The notes: a model not told the origin generated them from the letters alone. 64,000 nt of DNA from Methylobacillus flagellatus (GCF_005502435.1 NZ_SCOU01000002.1:372001-436000), one strand, 5' to 3'. Shown: positions 52,780 to 62,815, counted from the stretch's first letter. Numbers and translations: made by a program.

Positions 52780-55002
52780 TTAGTGGGCGGGGCGTTTTTT
52801 GCGGAACAGGCGCGTGATGGCTTTGCGGCCCAGATAGCGCTTGAGCCAGACTTTGCTGTCATACAGGTAGAACGGCAGTTTGAAACGCAGGCTGAAGGAT
52901 TTGCCAAGGGCGGCCAGGTAGCGGCCCACCAGTTGCTCGCGGCCTTCCCAATGCAGCTTGTTGCAGATGCGCGTGAGGTCGGCGATGCGCTTGGACAGTA
53001 CCGTGGACTTGTTGAAGAAATGCGCACGGTTGATGTCGATCAGGCTGAACGCCAGTGTGCCATCCGCTTGTTTGCGAATGAGGATGTTGCCACCGGACAG
53101 GTCGCGGAAGAACACGCCACGCCCATGCAGCATGAGCAGGAACTGACTCAGTTGCTGATATGCCGATTCCTGTGAGATCCCTTCGAATTCTGCGGCCCCT
53201 GCTGCAAAGGCGGACAGCAGTTCGCGTGCAGAAAAGTCCGCCGGGAAGAAGTCGCAGATGTAGTAATTGTCTTTCAGCGAGCGGTCGTTGATGCGCTCGA
53301 AATAGGCGATCGGCTCGGCGGTGGGGATGCCGCGGCGCATCAGTTCAGCGGCGGCGTCCCAGCTGCGTCTGGCTTTGGACGGCTTGAAGCGGTCCACCAG
53401 GTGCTTCTGCAGCGCGATCTTGATGGGCTGTTTGGCGACCACTTTGCCGATCAGCGGGTTCTCTATGGTCCAGATCACATTGCGTGCGTTGCGCAGCGTA
53501 GTGGCTTTGGCCGGTGCTGGCAAACGTGCCGGGTGCAGCACTTCCTGCAGGATGCCAGCCGCCGCTGCGCTGGATGCCACGAACATGCCGCGCCAGCCAT
53601 CGGCCTCGAACAGGTGATAATGTCGGCCGCGCATATGACGGTGGATGCTGAAGAACGGCGACGACGGTAATTTGCTTACGGCCTGATTGTTTGTATCGGC
53701 AGGCCAGCACAAATAGATAGGCGCTTCACTGACCAGTGCAGGCAATGCAGCCAGCAACTCGCCATCTCTATCTAGGCAGCGCGCCTGTGACAGGGCGGCG
53801 GCTGGGTATACGCTGGCCAGGGCGATGGCTTTGCCGTTGCTGGTCCAGACCGCATGCACATACTGTTGGGCCGACCTGAAGGCATGCAGTTCCAGGCCAC
53901 GCGTGGTGTGCATGGCGCCTTCATAACGCGAGCCCGGGATCAGTGAATTGAAAGTGCGCATGGCTAGCAATGCCGGGCGTGCGCGGAACTGGGTACCGGG
54001 CACGCTGGCATAGTGCGTGATGCGTTCCAGTACCGGATAGCGGTCGCTGCCGTCGTCGATCAAGCCTTCACGCTGGCAGATCAACGGCCCCCAGAATGCC
54101 TGTTCCAGCACCCCGGAAGCAGCACATATCAGCATGTGGCGTGCCAGATAGTCAGCCTGTTTCTCTTCGCCATCCGGTAGCAGGCGTTCGATACGTGGCA
54201 GGGTCCAGAACGCGGCGGGCGAACTCAGTCTGGATACCCCGAAATGCAGGCCGATGTCCTGCAACAGCCTGGCTTTTTTCATCAGATTGACTTTGAGTCT
54301 ACGTGCCCATTGAAACCCCAGAATACGGTGATCATAGCGCTCCGGCTCGGTCACGCGTTCACTGAACAGATTGTTGGTGTGGATGTCGGGTAATTGGCCC
54401 AGTTGCGCCAGCTTACCCAGCACGGCGATGTTATAGAGCGGCTCGAAGTCGGTCACATTGGGCCCGGCCAAGGTGACGCCGTGCGCGCGTACCAGCCGGT
54501 AGGCGATGTCCCAGGCAATGAAGAATCCTTTGGAATCGTAGCCTGCCCAGCGTCTACGGTTGATGGTGGAGCCGATCTCGATACAACGGATGCGTTGCCC
54601 GTAGCGTTGCAGCACGCTGACCACGAAATCATGCCATTCCTGCTGCACGCTGGCCTCGGCCATGCGGCGGGCAGCAGAGAACGGTTGCACCAGATGCAGC
54701 ATCACGCCGATATCGGCGGCCAGCAAGCGTTCCAGCAGGCGGCTGGGCGGGCCTTCCAGATCCCCATAACTGAGGTCTATCCTGGCCTGACGCAAGCCCA
54801 TGCTCTGCAGCGCCTGCATCACCACCTCATCCACGGCCGTGTCGTCAGCAGTGGCCACGCCCACGCCAGCGAAATCGGCCGGAACCGTGTGGCCCGTTGA
54901 TGGCAGATGCCCACCACGTTTCGCCAGGCCGCCACGCAACACATAGCGCAGGCCGGCCCATAGCAGTGCCGGCGTCAGCACGCCTTTGTTTTCAGCACTC
55001 AT
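52780..55002 (-). CDS. TIM-barrel (glycosidase-like) and LPS kinase fusion protein
   Basis: This is a 740-aa protein. Residues about 45-400 look like a glycoside-hydrolase TIM barrel (RQARIDLSYGDLEGPPSRLL, RCIEIGSTINRRRWAGYDSK, THYASVPGTQF). Residues about 490-720 form a Kdo/WaaP-type kinase domain: VDRFKPSKARRSWDAAAELM, FFRDLSGGNILI with the catalytic Asp, and LIDINRAHF as the metal-binding motif. It overlaps waaC by 4 bp. A likely cytoplasmic LPS sugar kinase with an added sugar-binding or hydrolase module; the barrel's activity is uncertain. Confidence 0.8.
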   Translation of the reverse strand: MSAENKGVLTPALLWAGLRYVLRGGLAKRGGHLPSTGHTVPADFAGVGVATADDTAVDEVVMQALQSMGLRQARIDLSYGDLEGPPSRLLERLLAADIGVMLHLVQPFSAARRMAEASVQQEWHDFVVSVLQRYGQRIRCIEIGSTINRRRWAGYDSKGFFIAWDIAYRLVRAHGVTLAGPNVTDFEPLYNIAVLGKLAQLGQLPDIHTNNLFSERVTEPERYDHRILGFQWARRLKVNLMKKARLLQDIGLHFGVSRLSSPAAFWTLPRIERLLPDGEEKQADYLARHMLICAASGVLEQAFWGPLICQREGLIDDGSDRYPVLERITHYASVPGTQFRARPALLAMRTFNSLIPGSRYEGAMHTTRGLELHAFRSAQQYVHAVWTSNGKAIALASVYPAAALSQARCLDRDGELLAALPALVSEAPIYLCWPADTNNQAVSKLPSSPFFSIHRHMRGRHYHLFEADGWRGMFVASSAAAAGILQEVLHPARLPAPAKATTLRNARNVIWTIENPLIGKVVAKQPIKIALQKHLVDRFKPSKARRSWDAAAELMRRGIPTAEPIAYFERINDRSLKDNYYICDFFPADFSARELLSAFAAGAAEFEGISQESAYQQLSQFLLMLHGRGVFFRDLSGGNILIRKQADGTLAFSLIDINRAHFFNKSTVLSKRIADLTRICNKLHWEGREQLVGRYLAALGKSFSLRFKLPFYLYDSKVWLKRYLGRKAITRLFRKKRPAH

Positions 55003-56018
55003 GCGCTGCTCCTGTCGGATGGGTGATGCGCTTGTGATCGGGCGCGATCGGGCATTTCACAGAGTGATTGCAAGGCTTGCCAGGCTTCGTCTGGTGAGGG
55101 CGTGATGCCTTTGCCACCTATGGTGACCGCCTTGCCGGACGCGGCCGGTAAAGCGCCCGCCTGCCAGAGATGGGTGTCGCAGAAAATGGCCAGCGTGGGA
55201 ATGTCGAGCGCCACGGCAAGATGCATCAGGCCCGTATCCAGGCCTATGGTCAGCGGGGCTTGCTGGATCAGCGCCGCCAACTGGCTCAAGCTCATGCGCG
55301 GCGGAACGATGGCTGCAGGTACCGCCTCGGCGATCTTTACCGCGCGCAAACGCTCCACCTCGCTTCCCCAGGGCAGCAGCATCTGCAAGCCTTGTTGCTG
55401 CATGGTGACGCCCAGTGCGATCCAGTGTTCTACCGGCCACAACTTGGCGGCACGCGCCGTGCCGTGGAACACAGGGACAGTGTGCTTGCTGATGGCGAAG
55501 GGCAGGGCGGTGTCGGGCACCTTCAGGTCATAACGCAAGGGCAGGCTATCTAGGCTGTAGCCGAGCGCCTTGGCCGCCACCAGACGATTGCGCGTTACGG
55601 CATGCAAATCCTTGGGGATGTCATGTGCATGCTCGTAGACACGGCCGGCGATGGCTTCTCTGGCGGTGTGGCGGTCTGCACCATGCGACGGCCCGTGCGC
55701 CCAGTGACAGATCAGCGCGCTCTTGAGCAGGCCCTGTGTATCCAGGATGGCATCGTAACGTCGCTGACGCAAACGCTGACGAAACGCAAAGAACGCCTGC
55801 CAGGTCGCTTTGCTGAACAGCTGCTTTTTCCAGCGCCGCATGGACACGATGATGCGCTGGTCGATGCGTGGGTTCAGGGCGGTGATCTCGGCGAAACTGT
55901 CTTCGGTGACCCAGTCGATCACGGCGTCCGGATGGTGGGCGCGGATGTCCGCGATCACCGGCATATTGTGGATCAGGTCTCCCATGGAGGAGGTTTTGAC
56001 GAGCAGGATGTTCAGCAT
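54999..56018 (-). CDS. waaC: ADP-heptose:LPS heptosyltransferase I
   Basis: This is a 339-aa family 9 glycosyltransferase adding the first heptose to Kdo. Start MLNILLVKTSSMGDLIHNMP is the family signature with the SSMGD loop. The C-terminal domain has PLTIGLDTGLMHLAVALDIP. It starts 20 bp from the divergent waaG frame, so their promoters must overlap coding sequence. Confidence 0.93.
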   Translation of the reverse strand: MLNILLVKTSSMGDLIHNMPVIADIRAHHPDAVIDWVTEDSFAEITALNPRIDQRIIVSMRRWKKQLFSKATWQAFFAFRQRLRQRRYDAILDTQGLLKSALICHWAHGPSHGADRHTAREAIAGRVYEHAHDIPKDLHAVTRNRLVAAKALGYSLDSLPLRYDLKVPDTALPFAISKHTVPVFHGTARAAKLWPVEHWIALGVTMQQQGLQMLLPWGSEVERLRAVKIAEAVPAAIVPPRMSLSQLAALIQQAPLTIGLDTGLMHLAVALDIPTLAIFCDTHLWQAGALPAASGKAVTIGGKGITPSPDEAWQALQSLCEMPDRARSQAHHPSDRSSA

Positions 56019-56038
56019 GGCCAATATTTTCGCATACA

Positions 56039-57187
56039 ATGCCTCATTTACTCTCAGCCGGCTGCTCCGCCTTGCGATTCGCTTTCCTGATCTTCAAATA
56101 CTTTCCTTACGGCGGCGTACAGCGCGACATGCTGCGTATCGCCAAAGATTGTGTGAGTAAAGGCCATCAAGTCACCATCTACACGGGCAGCTGGCGCGGT
56201 GATGCGCCGCCAGACAATATCCGGGTGGAGTTGCTGAAGGCACGTGGCATTCTCAATCATCAACGTCATCAATCCCTGATCGACGGCATGGCAGCCTTGA
56301 TACAGCGCGACGTTCCAGACTTGATCGTGGGTTTCAATCGCATGCCCGGCCTGGATGTCTATTACGCCGCAGACCCCTGTTTCCTCGAGCGCGCGCATCA
56401 TGACCGCGGCTGGTGGTATCGCTTCAGCGGGCGTTATCGTTTCTTTGCCGGTACCGAACGTGCGGTATTCGGAGCAGAGAGCCGCTGTCGTGTGCTGTTG
56501 TTGTCCTCGCGTGACTTGCACACCTTCCAGCACTGGTATCAGACCCCGGTAGAGCGCTTCCACATCCTGCCACCTTCCATTCCTGACTTTGCTGTCTTTG
56601 ATCGCGTTGCACAGCGGCGTGCACTACGTGAGGAATTCGGCCTGCCCGAGCAGGCTAATGTACTGTTGATGGTGGGTTCTGCTTTTGTGCGCAAGGGACT
56701 GGATCGCAGCATACGGACACTGGCCGCGCTGCCACCACGCTTGCTTGGCAACACCTGGCTGGTGGCCGTCGGCGAGGACAGGGCGGAGCCCATGACGAAA
56801 CTGGCGCGTGAGCTGGGGGTGGCGGATCGCGTGATCATCACGGCAGGTCGCCATGATGTGGCTCAGCTGATGCAGGGCGCGGATGTGCTGATGCATCTGG
56901 CGCGTTCCGAGTTGGCCGGTATCGTGATCATCGAAGCGCTCACCGTGGGTTTGCCGGTGATGGTCACTGCAGCTTGTGGCTATGCTCAGCATGTGGCGGA
57001 TGCCGCTGCAGGTGTGGTATTGCCTGAGCCGTTCGATCAACTGCATAGCCAGCAGCAATTGGTCATGATGCTGGAATCTGCTACCCGGCAGCAATGGTCA
57101 GCGGCTGGTATGGCCTACACCGCTGCAATTGCGGCGCGCCACTCCCGGACCGTGGAGGCTGATCTGTTGGAACACTATGCACGATAG
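56039..57187 (+). CDS. waaG: LPS core glycosyltransferase family 4 (WaaG-like)
   Basis: This frame is 382 aa from an ATG at 56039, but family members begin near LRFAFLIFKYFPYGGVQRDM, so a TTG at 56072 is the more likely start; a TACAAT box at 56034-56039 also fits a later start. It has the GT4 fold with the C-terminal EALTVGLPVMVTAACGYAQH Glu motif. It adds glucose to heptose II. Overlaps waaP by 11 bp. Confidence 0.92.
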   Translation: MPHLLSAGCSALRFAFLIFKYFPYGGVQRDMLRIAKDCVSKGHQVTIYTGSWRGDAPPDNIRVELLKARGILNHQRHQSLIDGMAALIQRDVPDLIVGFNRMPGLDVYYAADPCFLERAHHDRGWWYRFSGRYRFFAGTERAVFGAESRCRVLLLSSRDLHTFQHWYQTPVERFHILPPSIPDFAVFDRVAQRRALREEFGLPEQANVLLMVGSAFVRKGLDRSIRTLAALPPRLLGNTWLVAVGEDRAEPMTKLARELGVADRVIITAGRHDVAQLMQGADVLMHLARSELAGIVIIEALTVGLPVMVTAACGYAQHVADAAAGVVLPEPFDQLHSQQQLVMMLESATRQQWSAAGMAYTAAIAARHSRTVEADLLEHYAR

Positions 57188-58028
57188 GCAGACGCAGAAG
57201 CCTCGTCAGGGTACCGGGTGCGCGAATGAGCAGATACCGCTCCCCGTTGCCAGGCACTTCGGTGGTGAACAGGCGTTCTCCGAGATCATGGTGCTCAATG
57301 GCGAAGTGTTCCGCGACATGCCAGGCCGCCGTACTTTGCGCTTCCATCTTGATGGACGACCTTATTTTGTCAAGTTGCATTTTGGTGTGGGCTGGCGCGA
57401 GATATTCAAGAACCTGCTGACGCTGCGCCTGCCTATCGTCAGCGCCATGCCCGAATGGCGGGCGATCCACCGCTTCAATCAGATCGGCATCCCCACGACG
57501 CCACCCGTGGCATTTGCGAGCCGTGGCTGCAACCCGGCACAACGGCAGTCATTCGTGATGACCGAGGATCTGGGCGATATCGTTTCTCTGGAGACGCTGT
57601 GTGCAGACTGGAAGACCCAGCCGCCAGAGCCAGCCTTCAAACGCAGCTTGATTCTGGAGGTGGCGCGCTTGACGCAGTTGCTGCATGCAAACGGCATGAA
57701 CCACCGTGACTTGTATATCTGCCATTTCTGCCTGGATCTACCCAGGCTGGCGCAGGGCGATCTGCATCTATATCTGATCGATCTGCACCGGGTCGGCATG
57801 CGCCGTCGCATTTCTTATACAGATCGCCTGAAAGATATCGCGGCGCTGTATTTCTCGGCCCTGGATATCGGGTTGACGCAGCGCGACTTTTTGCGTTTTG
57901 TACGTGCTTATCGCGGCCATCTCCGTGACTGGCCGAAACAAGACCGGCACTTCTGGCCAGAGGTGCAGAAGCGTGCAGTCAAACTGTTCCAGAAGTTCCA
58001 TGGGCGGCCGCCAGCCCTGCCGTTTTAG
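57177..58028 (+). CDS. waaP: LPS core heptose(I) kinase
   Basis: This is a 283-aa kinase phosphorylating the core heptose. It has FVKLHFGVGWREIFKNLLTLR, EWRAIHRFNQIGIPTTP, the catalytic MNHRDLYICHFCLDL and the metal motif LIDLHRVGMRRR, all typical of WaaP. The ATG overlaps the waaG stop. Confidence 0.95.
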   Translation: MHDRQTQKPRQGTGCANEQIPLPVARHFGGEQAFSEIMVLNGEVFRDMPGRRTLRFHLDGRPYFVKLHFGVGWREIFKNLLTLRLPIVSAMPEWRAIHRFNQIGIPTTPPVAFASRGCNPAQRQSFVMTEDLGDIVSLETLCADWKTQPPEPAFKRSLILEVARLTQLLHANGMNHRDLYICHFCLDLPRLAQGDLHLYLIDLHRVGMRRRISYTDRLKDIAALYFSALDIGLTQRDFLRFVRAYRGHLRDWPKQDRHFWPEVQKRAVKLFQKFHGRPPALPF

Positions 58029-58071
58029 TTAAGCAACGATACTGGTCAACAGCTAAGGATAATCAAGGAAG

Positions 58072-59601
58072 ATGCAATTGAATCGCACATTAAAGACGCT
58101 GATGGTACTGGTGGTGTTTTTGATCGCGGCGCTCGCACAAGGCCTGGATACGCGGCCCTTGTACAAGACCCAGGAAGTGCGCGTTGCCGAGACGGCGCGC
58201 GAGATGCTGGTTTCCGGCGAGTGGATCGTGCCGCATTACAACGGTGAACTACGCCTGCAGAAGCCACCTCTGCCTTACTGGATGACGGCGCTGAGTTTTC
58301 GGCTTGGTGGCGTCAGCGAAGCGATGGCACGCGTTCCTTCCGTGCTATTCGGTAGCACTGTTGCGCTGATATTGTTCCTATGGCTGCGTCGCAGTGTGAG
58401 CCTTGGCGCTGCCACCAATAGCCTGCTGGTGTTGGCGAGTAGTTTTATTTGCATGCGCTATTTTCGTAGTGGCGAGGCCGATGCCCTGTTACTGATGTTC
58501 GTGACAGCTGCCAGCGTGGCGGGCTATCACTTGCAATCAGGTCGAATCCTTTCGGCAAAAGTGCATCATGCTTGGCGTTTATTGTTCTTTGTTGCTATCG
58601 GACTGGGCTTTTTGACCAAAGGCCCGGCAGCGATCGCGATGCCAGTGTTGACTGTGGTGGCTTTTGCACTGCTGATGCGCCAGCCAGCCAGCTTGCGGCA
58701 ATACCTTTATCTGCCAGGCTGGCTGCTGCTGTTGCTGCTGGCAGCAGGATGGTATCTGTTACTGTTGTGGCAGATGCCGGATGCCATGCAATATTTTGTG
58801 CAAAGGCAGGTCGATGAGACCTTTATCCGTGGTAACCATGCGCAGCCGATCTGGTGGTATCTGGGGCGCATCCCTGAATTCTTCCTGCCTTGGAGCCTGC
58901 TGATCGTGCCCGCCGCGATCTGGTTGTGGGCCGTGCGTCCTATCAGCATGCCGGTGACGTATGCGCTGGTATGGTTCGCGGTGGCGTTCGTCCTGCTAAG
59001 TCTTACTGTTAATAAACAGACCCAATATGCACTCTTGTTGGCGCCGCCCTTGGCAGTGCTGCTGGGTTGCTATCTTGACCAGGCTCAAGGTCGTCTGGCG
59101 CGTTTCAATCGCTGGTTCGTGTATGGCTTTTTCGCTTTGATGGTCGTGGCGCTGGCTTATTTGCTCATCAAGCGGCCTTGGCTGGAAGTGTGGACCCCGG
59201 CCTGGGTATTGCTACTGCTACCTTTGCTGGCAGTGCGGCTGCTCAAGCTGGACAGCTTGTCCGTGCCTGTGTTGCTAGTAGCTTCGCTGTTCGCGATGAG
59301 CTATGTTTACAGTGAAGACCACGCTTCTGGGGAATCCCAAAAGACCGAAGCACGTGATATGGCAGCATACACGGCTGGTCTCGTGCCCTTGTTCCAGACC
59401 AAGCCTGGTGACGGGGCATTATCCTACTACGCTATAAAGGTCATCCCACCATTGGACGAGACGGGCATCGAGACCGAGTTGCAGCGTCATGATGCGATCT
59501 GGCTGATCAGCGAACAGCCGGTCCAGTCCGGCGCCTATCGAGCTGAGCTGCAATACAGTGTGGGCAAGCTACAATTATGGAAGCTGCGTAAAATCCCATG
59601 A
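58072..59601 (+). CDS. Family 39 glycosyltransferase, ArnT-like
   Basis: This is a 509-aa polytopic membrane enzyme using undecaprenyl-phosphate sugars. After the first membrane segment it has LDTRPLYKTQEVRVAETARE, with the acidic residue of the GT-C catalytic loop, and RLQKPPLPYWMTAL. About ten further membrane segments follow. It probably modifies lipid A or core; the sugar is not known. Overlaps the next gene by 4 bp. Confidence 0.88.
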   Translation: MQLNRTLKTLMVLVVFLIAALAQGLDTRPLYKTQEVRVAETAREMLVSGEWIVPHYNGELRLQKPPLPYWMTALSFRLGGVSEAMARVPSVLFGSTVALILFLWLRRSVSLGAATNSLLVLASSFICMRYFRSGEADALLLMFVTAASVAGYHLQSGRILSAKVHHAWRLLFFVAIGLGFLTKGPAAIAMPVLTVVAFALLMRQPASLRQYLYLPGWLLLLLLAAGWYLLLLWQMPDAMQYFVQRQVDETFIRGNHAQPIWWYLGRIPEFFLPWSLLIVPAAIWLWAVRPISMPVTYALVWFAVAFVLLSLTVNKQTQYALLLAPPLAVLLGCYLDQAQGRLARFNRWFVYGFFALMVVALAYLLIKRPWLEVWTPAWVLLLLPLLAVRLLKLDSLSVPVLLVASLFAMSYVYSEDHASGESQKTEARDMAAYTAGLVPLFQTKPGDGALSYYAIKVIPPLDETGIETELQRHDAIWLISEQPVQSGAYRAELQYSVGKLQLWKLRKIP

Positions 59602-61079
59602 ATGTCGATCTGCATGCAGTGGCCGATGGCAGCATTCCACAATTCACTTTGACTCTGGCTGACGGCAATCAGCTGGATTGCCTGCAAGTCGTGCGGCGTG
59701 TGCCGGGCCGCCGCGTAGTTTGCCGGGCGCGCTGGTCAGGCAAAGCAGTTTACGCCAAGATATTCCTGGGCAAGGGTGCTGCCCGCTATGCGCAACGCGA
59801 CCAGCGTGGTGCATTGAGTCTGGCTGCTGCCGGTATCGCCACGCCCGAGTTGCTGCATGCAGGAGCTTTGCCTGCGGAGGCCGCCCAAGTGCTGCTCTAT
59901 GCCGAGGTGGCTGAAGCCATCAGTGCAGATCAGGCCTGGAGCCGCAGTGATGTTACGGACCGCAGCAAGCTGGCGTTCGGACTGGTGCGCGAGGTGGCCT
60001 TGCATCATCAGGCGGGCTTGCTGCAGACGGATCTTTATCTCAAGAATTTCTTAGTGCAGGGCAGCGTCATCTACACTCTGGATGGTGACGGCATCCGTCC
60101 TTTGCCACGACTGTTCAGCCGAGGTGCTGAATTGCAAAATCTGGCCATCCTGCTGGGCAAGCTGGACGTGCTGGATGTTTGGCCGCTACTGCCTGCGTTG
60201 CTGGATCAATACGCACGTTTGCGTGGCTGGCAACAGAGCCCCTCACTCGCCAAGATGAAGCACATGATGGCCAAGCAACGCTATGACTTGGCACAGGGCT
60301 ACGCGCAGCGCAAAGTACTGCGCCAGTGCAGTGATGTGAACGTGCAGGTTTCATCAAAACGATTCCTTGCCATTAGCCGGGATAGTGATACCCCTGCGCT
60401 GCGGGCTAGCCTAGAAACTCCGGATCGATGCTTGGACGCGAATCATGTCCGGCTTAAATCTGGTAACACCTGCACAGTCAGTTTGATACAACTTGGCGCG
60501 CTAAATATCGTCGTCAAGCGCTACAATATCAAGAATTTCTGGCATGGCTTGAACCGTGCGCTGCGTAATACTCGCGCTGCTGCGTCTTGGTCCAATGCCT
60601 ATCGCTTGCACCTGCTGGGCGTGGCAACGCCAGAGCCAGTAGCCTTGCTGGAGCAGCGTATCGGATGCATACGACGAGAGGCTTATTTTCTGGCCAAGTA
60701 TGTGGATGCACCTGATGTGGCTCAGTATTTTGCAGCGGAGACGGATGGTTTGCAGAGCCAAGCCACTGCTTTGGAGGTGGCGCGACTGTTTTATCAGTTG
60801 TACCTGCTTGGTATCGTGCATGGCGATTTCAAGTCCACCAATATGAAGATCGTGCATGGTAAGCCTATGTTGATCGATCTCGATAGCATGCGACAATACG
60901 CGCCGGGCGTCCTCAGTGAGCTGCGCTTCCGTCGAGGGCATGTGCGGGATCTGCGGCGCTTCTTGCGCAACTGGCAGCCAGGTGCCGTTGTCCTTGATGA
61001 GTTGCAGCAGGCATTTGTGATGACGTATAAAGAACCGGCTGTGTTGTTGGCAGCGGGCATCAATACTAAAAAAATCTAA
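59598..61079 (+). CDS. Tandem LPS kinase-like protein
   Basis: This is a 493-aa protein with two kinase-like halves. The first (1-about 240) has LLQTDLYLKNFLV and LDGDGI; the catalytic His of the usual HxD is Gln, though the Asp remains. The second (about 280-490) has IVHGDFKSTNMKI and MLIDLDSMRQ, a complete pair. So the second half looks active and the first altered. It lies between the transferase and the carbamoyltransferase genes, fitting LPS core phosphorylation. Confidence 0.8.
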   Translation: MNVDLHAVADGSIPQFTLTLADGNQLDCLQVVRRVPGRRVVCRARWSGKAVYAKIFLGKGAARYAQRDQRGALSLAAAGIATPELLHAGALPAEAAQVLLYAEVAEAISADQAWSRSDVTDRSKLAFGLVREVALHHQAGLLQTDLYLKNFLVQGSVIYTLDGDGIRPLPRLFSRGAELQNLAILLGKLDVLDVWPLLPALLDQYARLRGWQQSPSLAKMKHMMAKQRYDLAQGYAQRKVLRQCSDVNVQVSSKRFLAISRDSDTPALRASLETPDRCLDANHVRLKSGNTCTVSLIQLGALNIVVKRYNIKNFWHGLNRALRNTRAAASWSNAYRLHLLGVATPEPVALLEQRIGCIRREAYFLAKYVDAPDVAQYFAAETDGLQSQATALEVARLFYQLYLLGIVHGDFKSTNMKIVHGKPMLIDLDSMRQYAPGVLSELRFRRGHVRDLRRFLRNWQPGAVVLDELQQAFVMTYKEPAVLLAAGINTKKI

Positions 61080-61084
61080 AACGT

Positions 61085-62815
61085 ATGAATATTCTCGGTT
61101 TATCTGGGGCGCTCGGGCACGATGCGTCCGCAGCGATCATCGTCAACGGCAAGATCCTGGCAGCAGCGGAAGAAGAACGCTTCATCCGCGACAAGCATGC
61201 CAAGAATCTGTTTCCGTACGAAGCTGCCAGGTATTGTCTGCGTGAGGCGGGTGTGCGCCCGGAGCAGGTCGACGTGGTGGCGTTTCCGTATGGCGAGATC
61301 CCACTGACCAGCGCTGCGCGCTGGCACTATGCCAAGCGCCACTGGTATGCGCCGGACCGTGTCATCGATGCCCTCTTCAATGGCAACCGCCGTTTCCGGC
61401 GTAACCGCGACAAGGCACTGGCTCTGATGGCGGAGCTGGGGCTCAGCAACGCCGAGTATGTGCCGGTGGAACACCATCTGGCGCATGCCAGCAGTGCTTA
61501 TCATCTGAGTGGCTTCAAGGAAAAGACCGCCATCGTCGGCATAGACGGCAAGGGGGAATACGCGACCACCTTCTTCGGCTATGGCGAGCATGGCAAGATC
61601 CACAAGATCAAGGAGTTCTACGATCCGGATTCGCTGGGAGGCATGTATGGCGCCATCACCGAATATCTGGGTTTCGAGATGCTGGACGGCGAGTTCAAGG
61701 TGATGGGCATGGCGCCGTATGGCGATGCGAACAAATACGACCTTTCCCGTCTGGTGCAATTCAAGGACGGTGAGCTGCGCGTCAACACCAAGCTGGTCAA
61801 TGTGATCGGTCTGCGCCGCTACAAGGAAAATGGTAGAGGCCATTATTTCACGCCTGCATTGGTGGATTGGCTGGGGCCAAAACGTCAGGGCGACGAGATC
61901 GACGACCCGTACATCCACTACGCGGCTTCGGTGCAGCAATTGCTGGAAGACATCGCGCTGCAAATGATCGAGTATTACCTGGGTGACATCATCCGCGAGA
62001 CTGGCCGCATCGCCATGGCGGGCGGGGTCGCGCTCAATGTGAAATTGAATCAGCGCATCATCGCCATGCCGGGCGTGAAAGAGTTGTTCGTGCAGCCGGC
62101 GTCAGGCGATGCCGGGACTTCGCTGGGCGCTGCCAGCTTCGTCGCGGCTCAACGTGGTGAGCCGCTGGAGGCCATGCCGCATGCTTACCTGGGCCCGTCC
62201 TTCACCACCGAAGAATGCCTGGCGGCCTGTGCTGCACACCCTTCCAAGCCGGTGTTCAAGCGTATAGCCGACGCTGCAGCGACGGGTGCCGAACTGCTGG
62301 CGAATGGTCATCCGCTGGCCTGGTTCCAGGGGCGCATGGAGTTCGGCCCGCGTGCGCTGGGCTGTCGCAGTATCCTGGGTGACCCCAGCCACCCTGGCGT
62401 GGCGGACCGCATCAATGCCCAGATCAAGTACCGCGAGCGCTGGCGTCCATTTTGTCCTTCCATGCTGGACCGGGCGGCGGAGGATATTCTGCAGACGGCC
62501 CATCCAGCGCCTTACATGACCTTTACCTTTGATGTGGCAGAGCATTGGAAGTCGCGTATCCCAGAAGTGGTGCATGAGGATGGCACGGCGCGCGCTCAAG
62601 TGGTGACCCGCGCTACCAATCCACGCTATTACGCGCTGATCGAAGCGCTGGAACAGCGCCGCAATGTGCCGGTGGTGCTGAACACCTCACTCAACCGTCG
62701 TGGCGAACCCATGATCTGCAGCCCTAAGGATGCGCTCGACATGTTTTTTGGCTGTGATCTGGAATACCTGATCATGGAAGATGTGCTGGTTCAAAAAACG
62801 CCTGATAATACTTAA
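61085..62815 (+). CDS. Carbamoyltransferase, NodU/WapO-like
   Basis: This is a 576-aa enzyme transferring carbamoyl groups. It has MNILGLSGALGHDASAAIIV, EEERFIRDKHAKN, VEHHLAHASSAYHLSGF, then IAMAGGVALNVKLNQRI, and the C-terminal YrdC-like region with FGPRALGCRSILGDP. In the Pseudomonas core cluster a related enzyme carbamoylates heptose II, and gene order here is similar; the substrate is therefore probably core heptose. Confidence 0.9.
   Translation: MNILGLSGALGHDASAAIIVNGKILAAAEEERFIRDKHAKNLFPYEAARYCLREAGVRPEQVDVVAFPYGEIPLTSAARWHYAKRHWYAPDRVIDALFNGNRRFRRNRDKALALMAELGLSNAEYVPVEHHLAHASSAYHLSGFKEKTAIVGIDGKGEYATTFFGYGEHGKIHKIKEFYDPDSLGGMYGAITEYLGFEMLDGEFKVMGMAPYGDANKYDLSRLVQFKDGELRVNTKLVNVIGLRRYKENGRGHYFTPALVDWLGPKRQGDEIDDPYIHYAASVQQLLEDIALQMIEYYLGDIIRETGRIAMAGGVALNVKLNQRIIAMPGVKELFVQPASGDAGTSLGAASFVAAQRGEPLEAMPHAYLGPSFTTEECLAACAAHPSKPVFKRIADAAATGAELLANGHPLAWFQGRMEFGPRALGCRSILGDPSHPGVADRINAQIKYRERWRPFCPSMLDRAAEDILQTAHPAPYMTFTFDVAEHWKSRIPEVVHEDGTARAQVVTRATNPRYYALIEALEQRRNVPVVLNTSLNRRGEPMICSPKDALDMFFGCDLEYLIMEDVLVQKTPDNT

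Noticed and set aside
56018-56039. Dedicated divergent promoter region between waaC and waaG
   Set aside because: Only 20 bp separate the two frames, so any promoters must lie inside coding sequence; the TACAAT at 56034 is suggestive but its -35 is poor.
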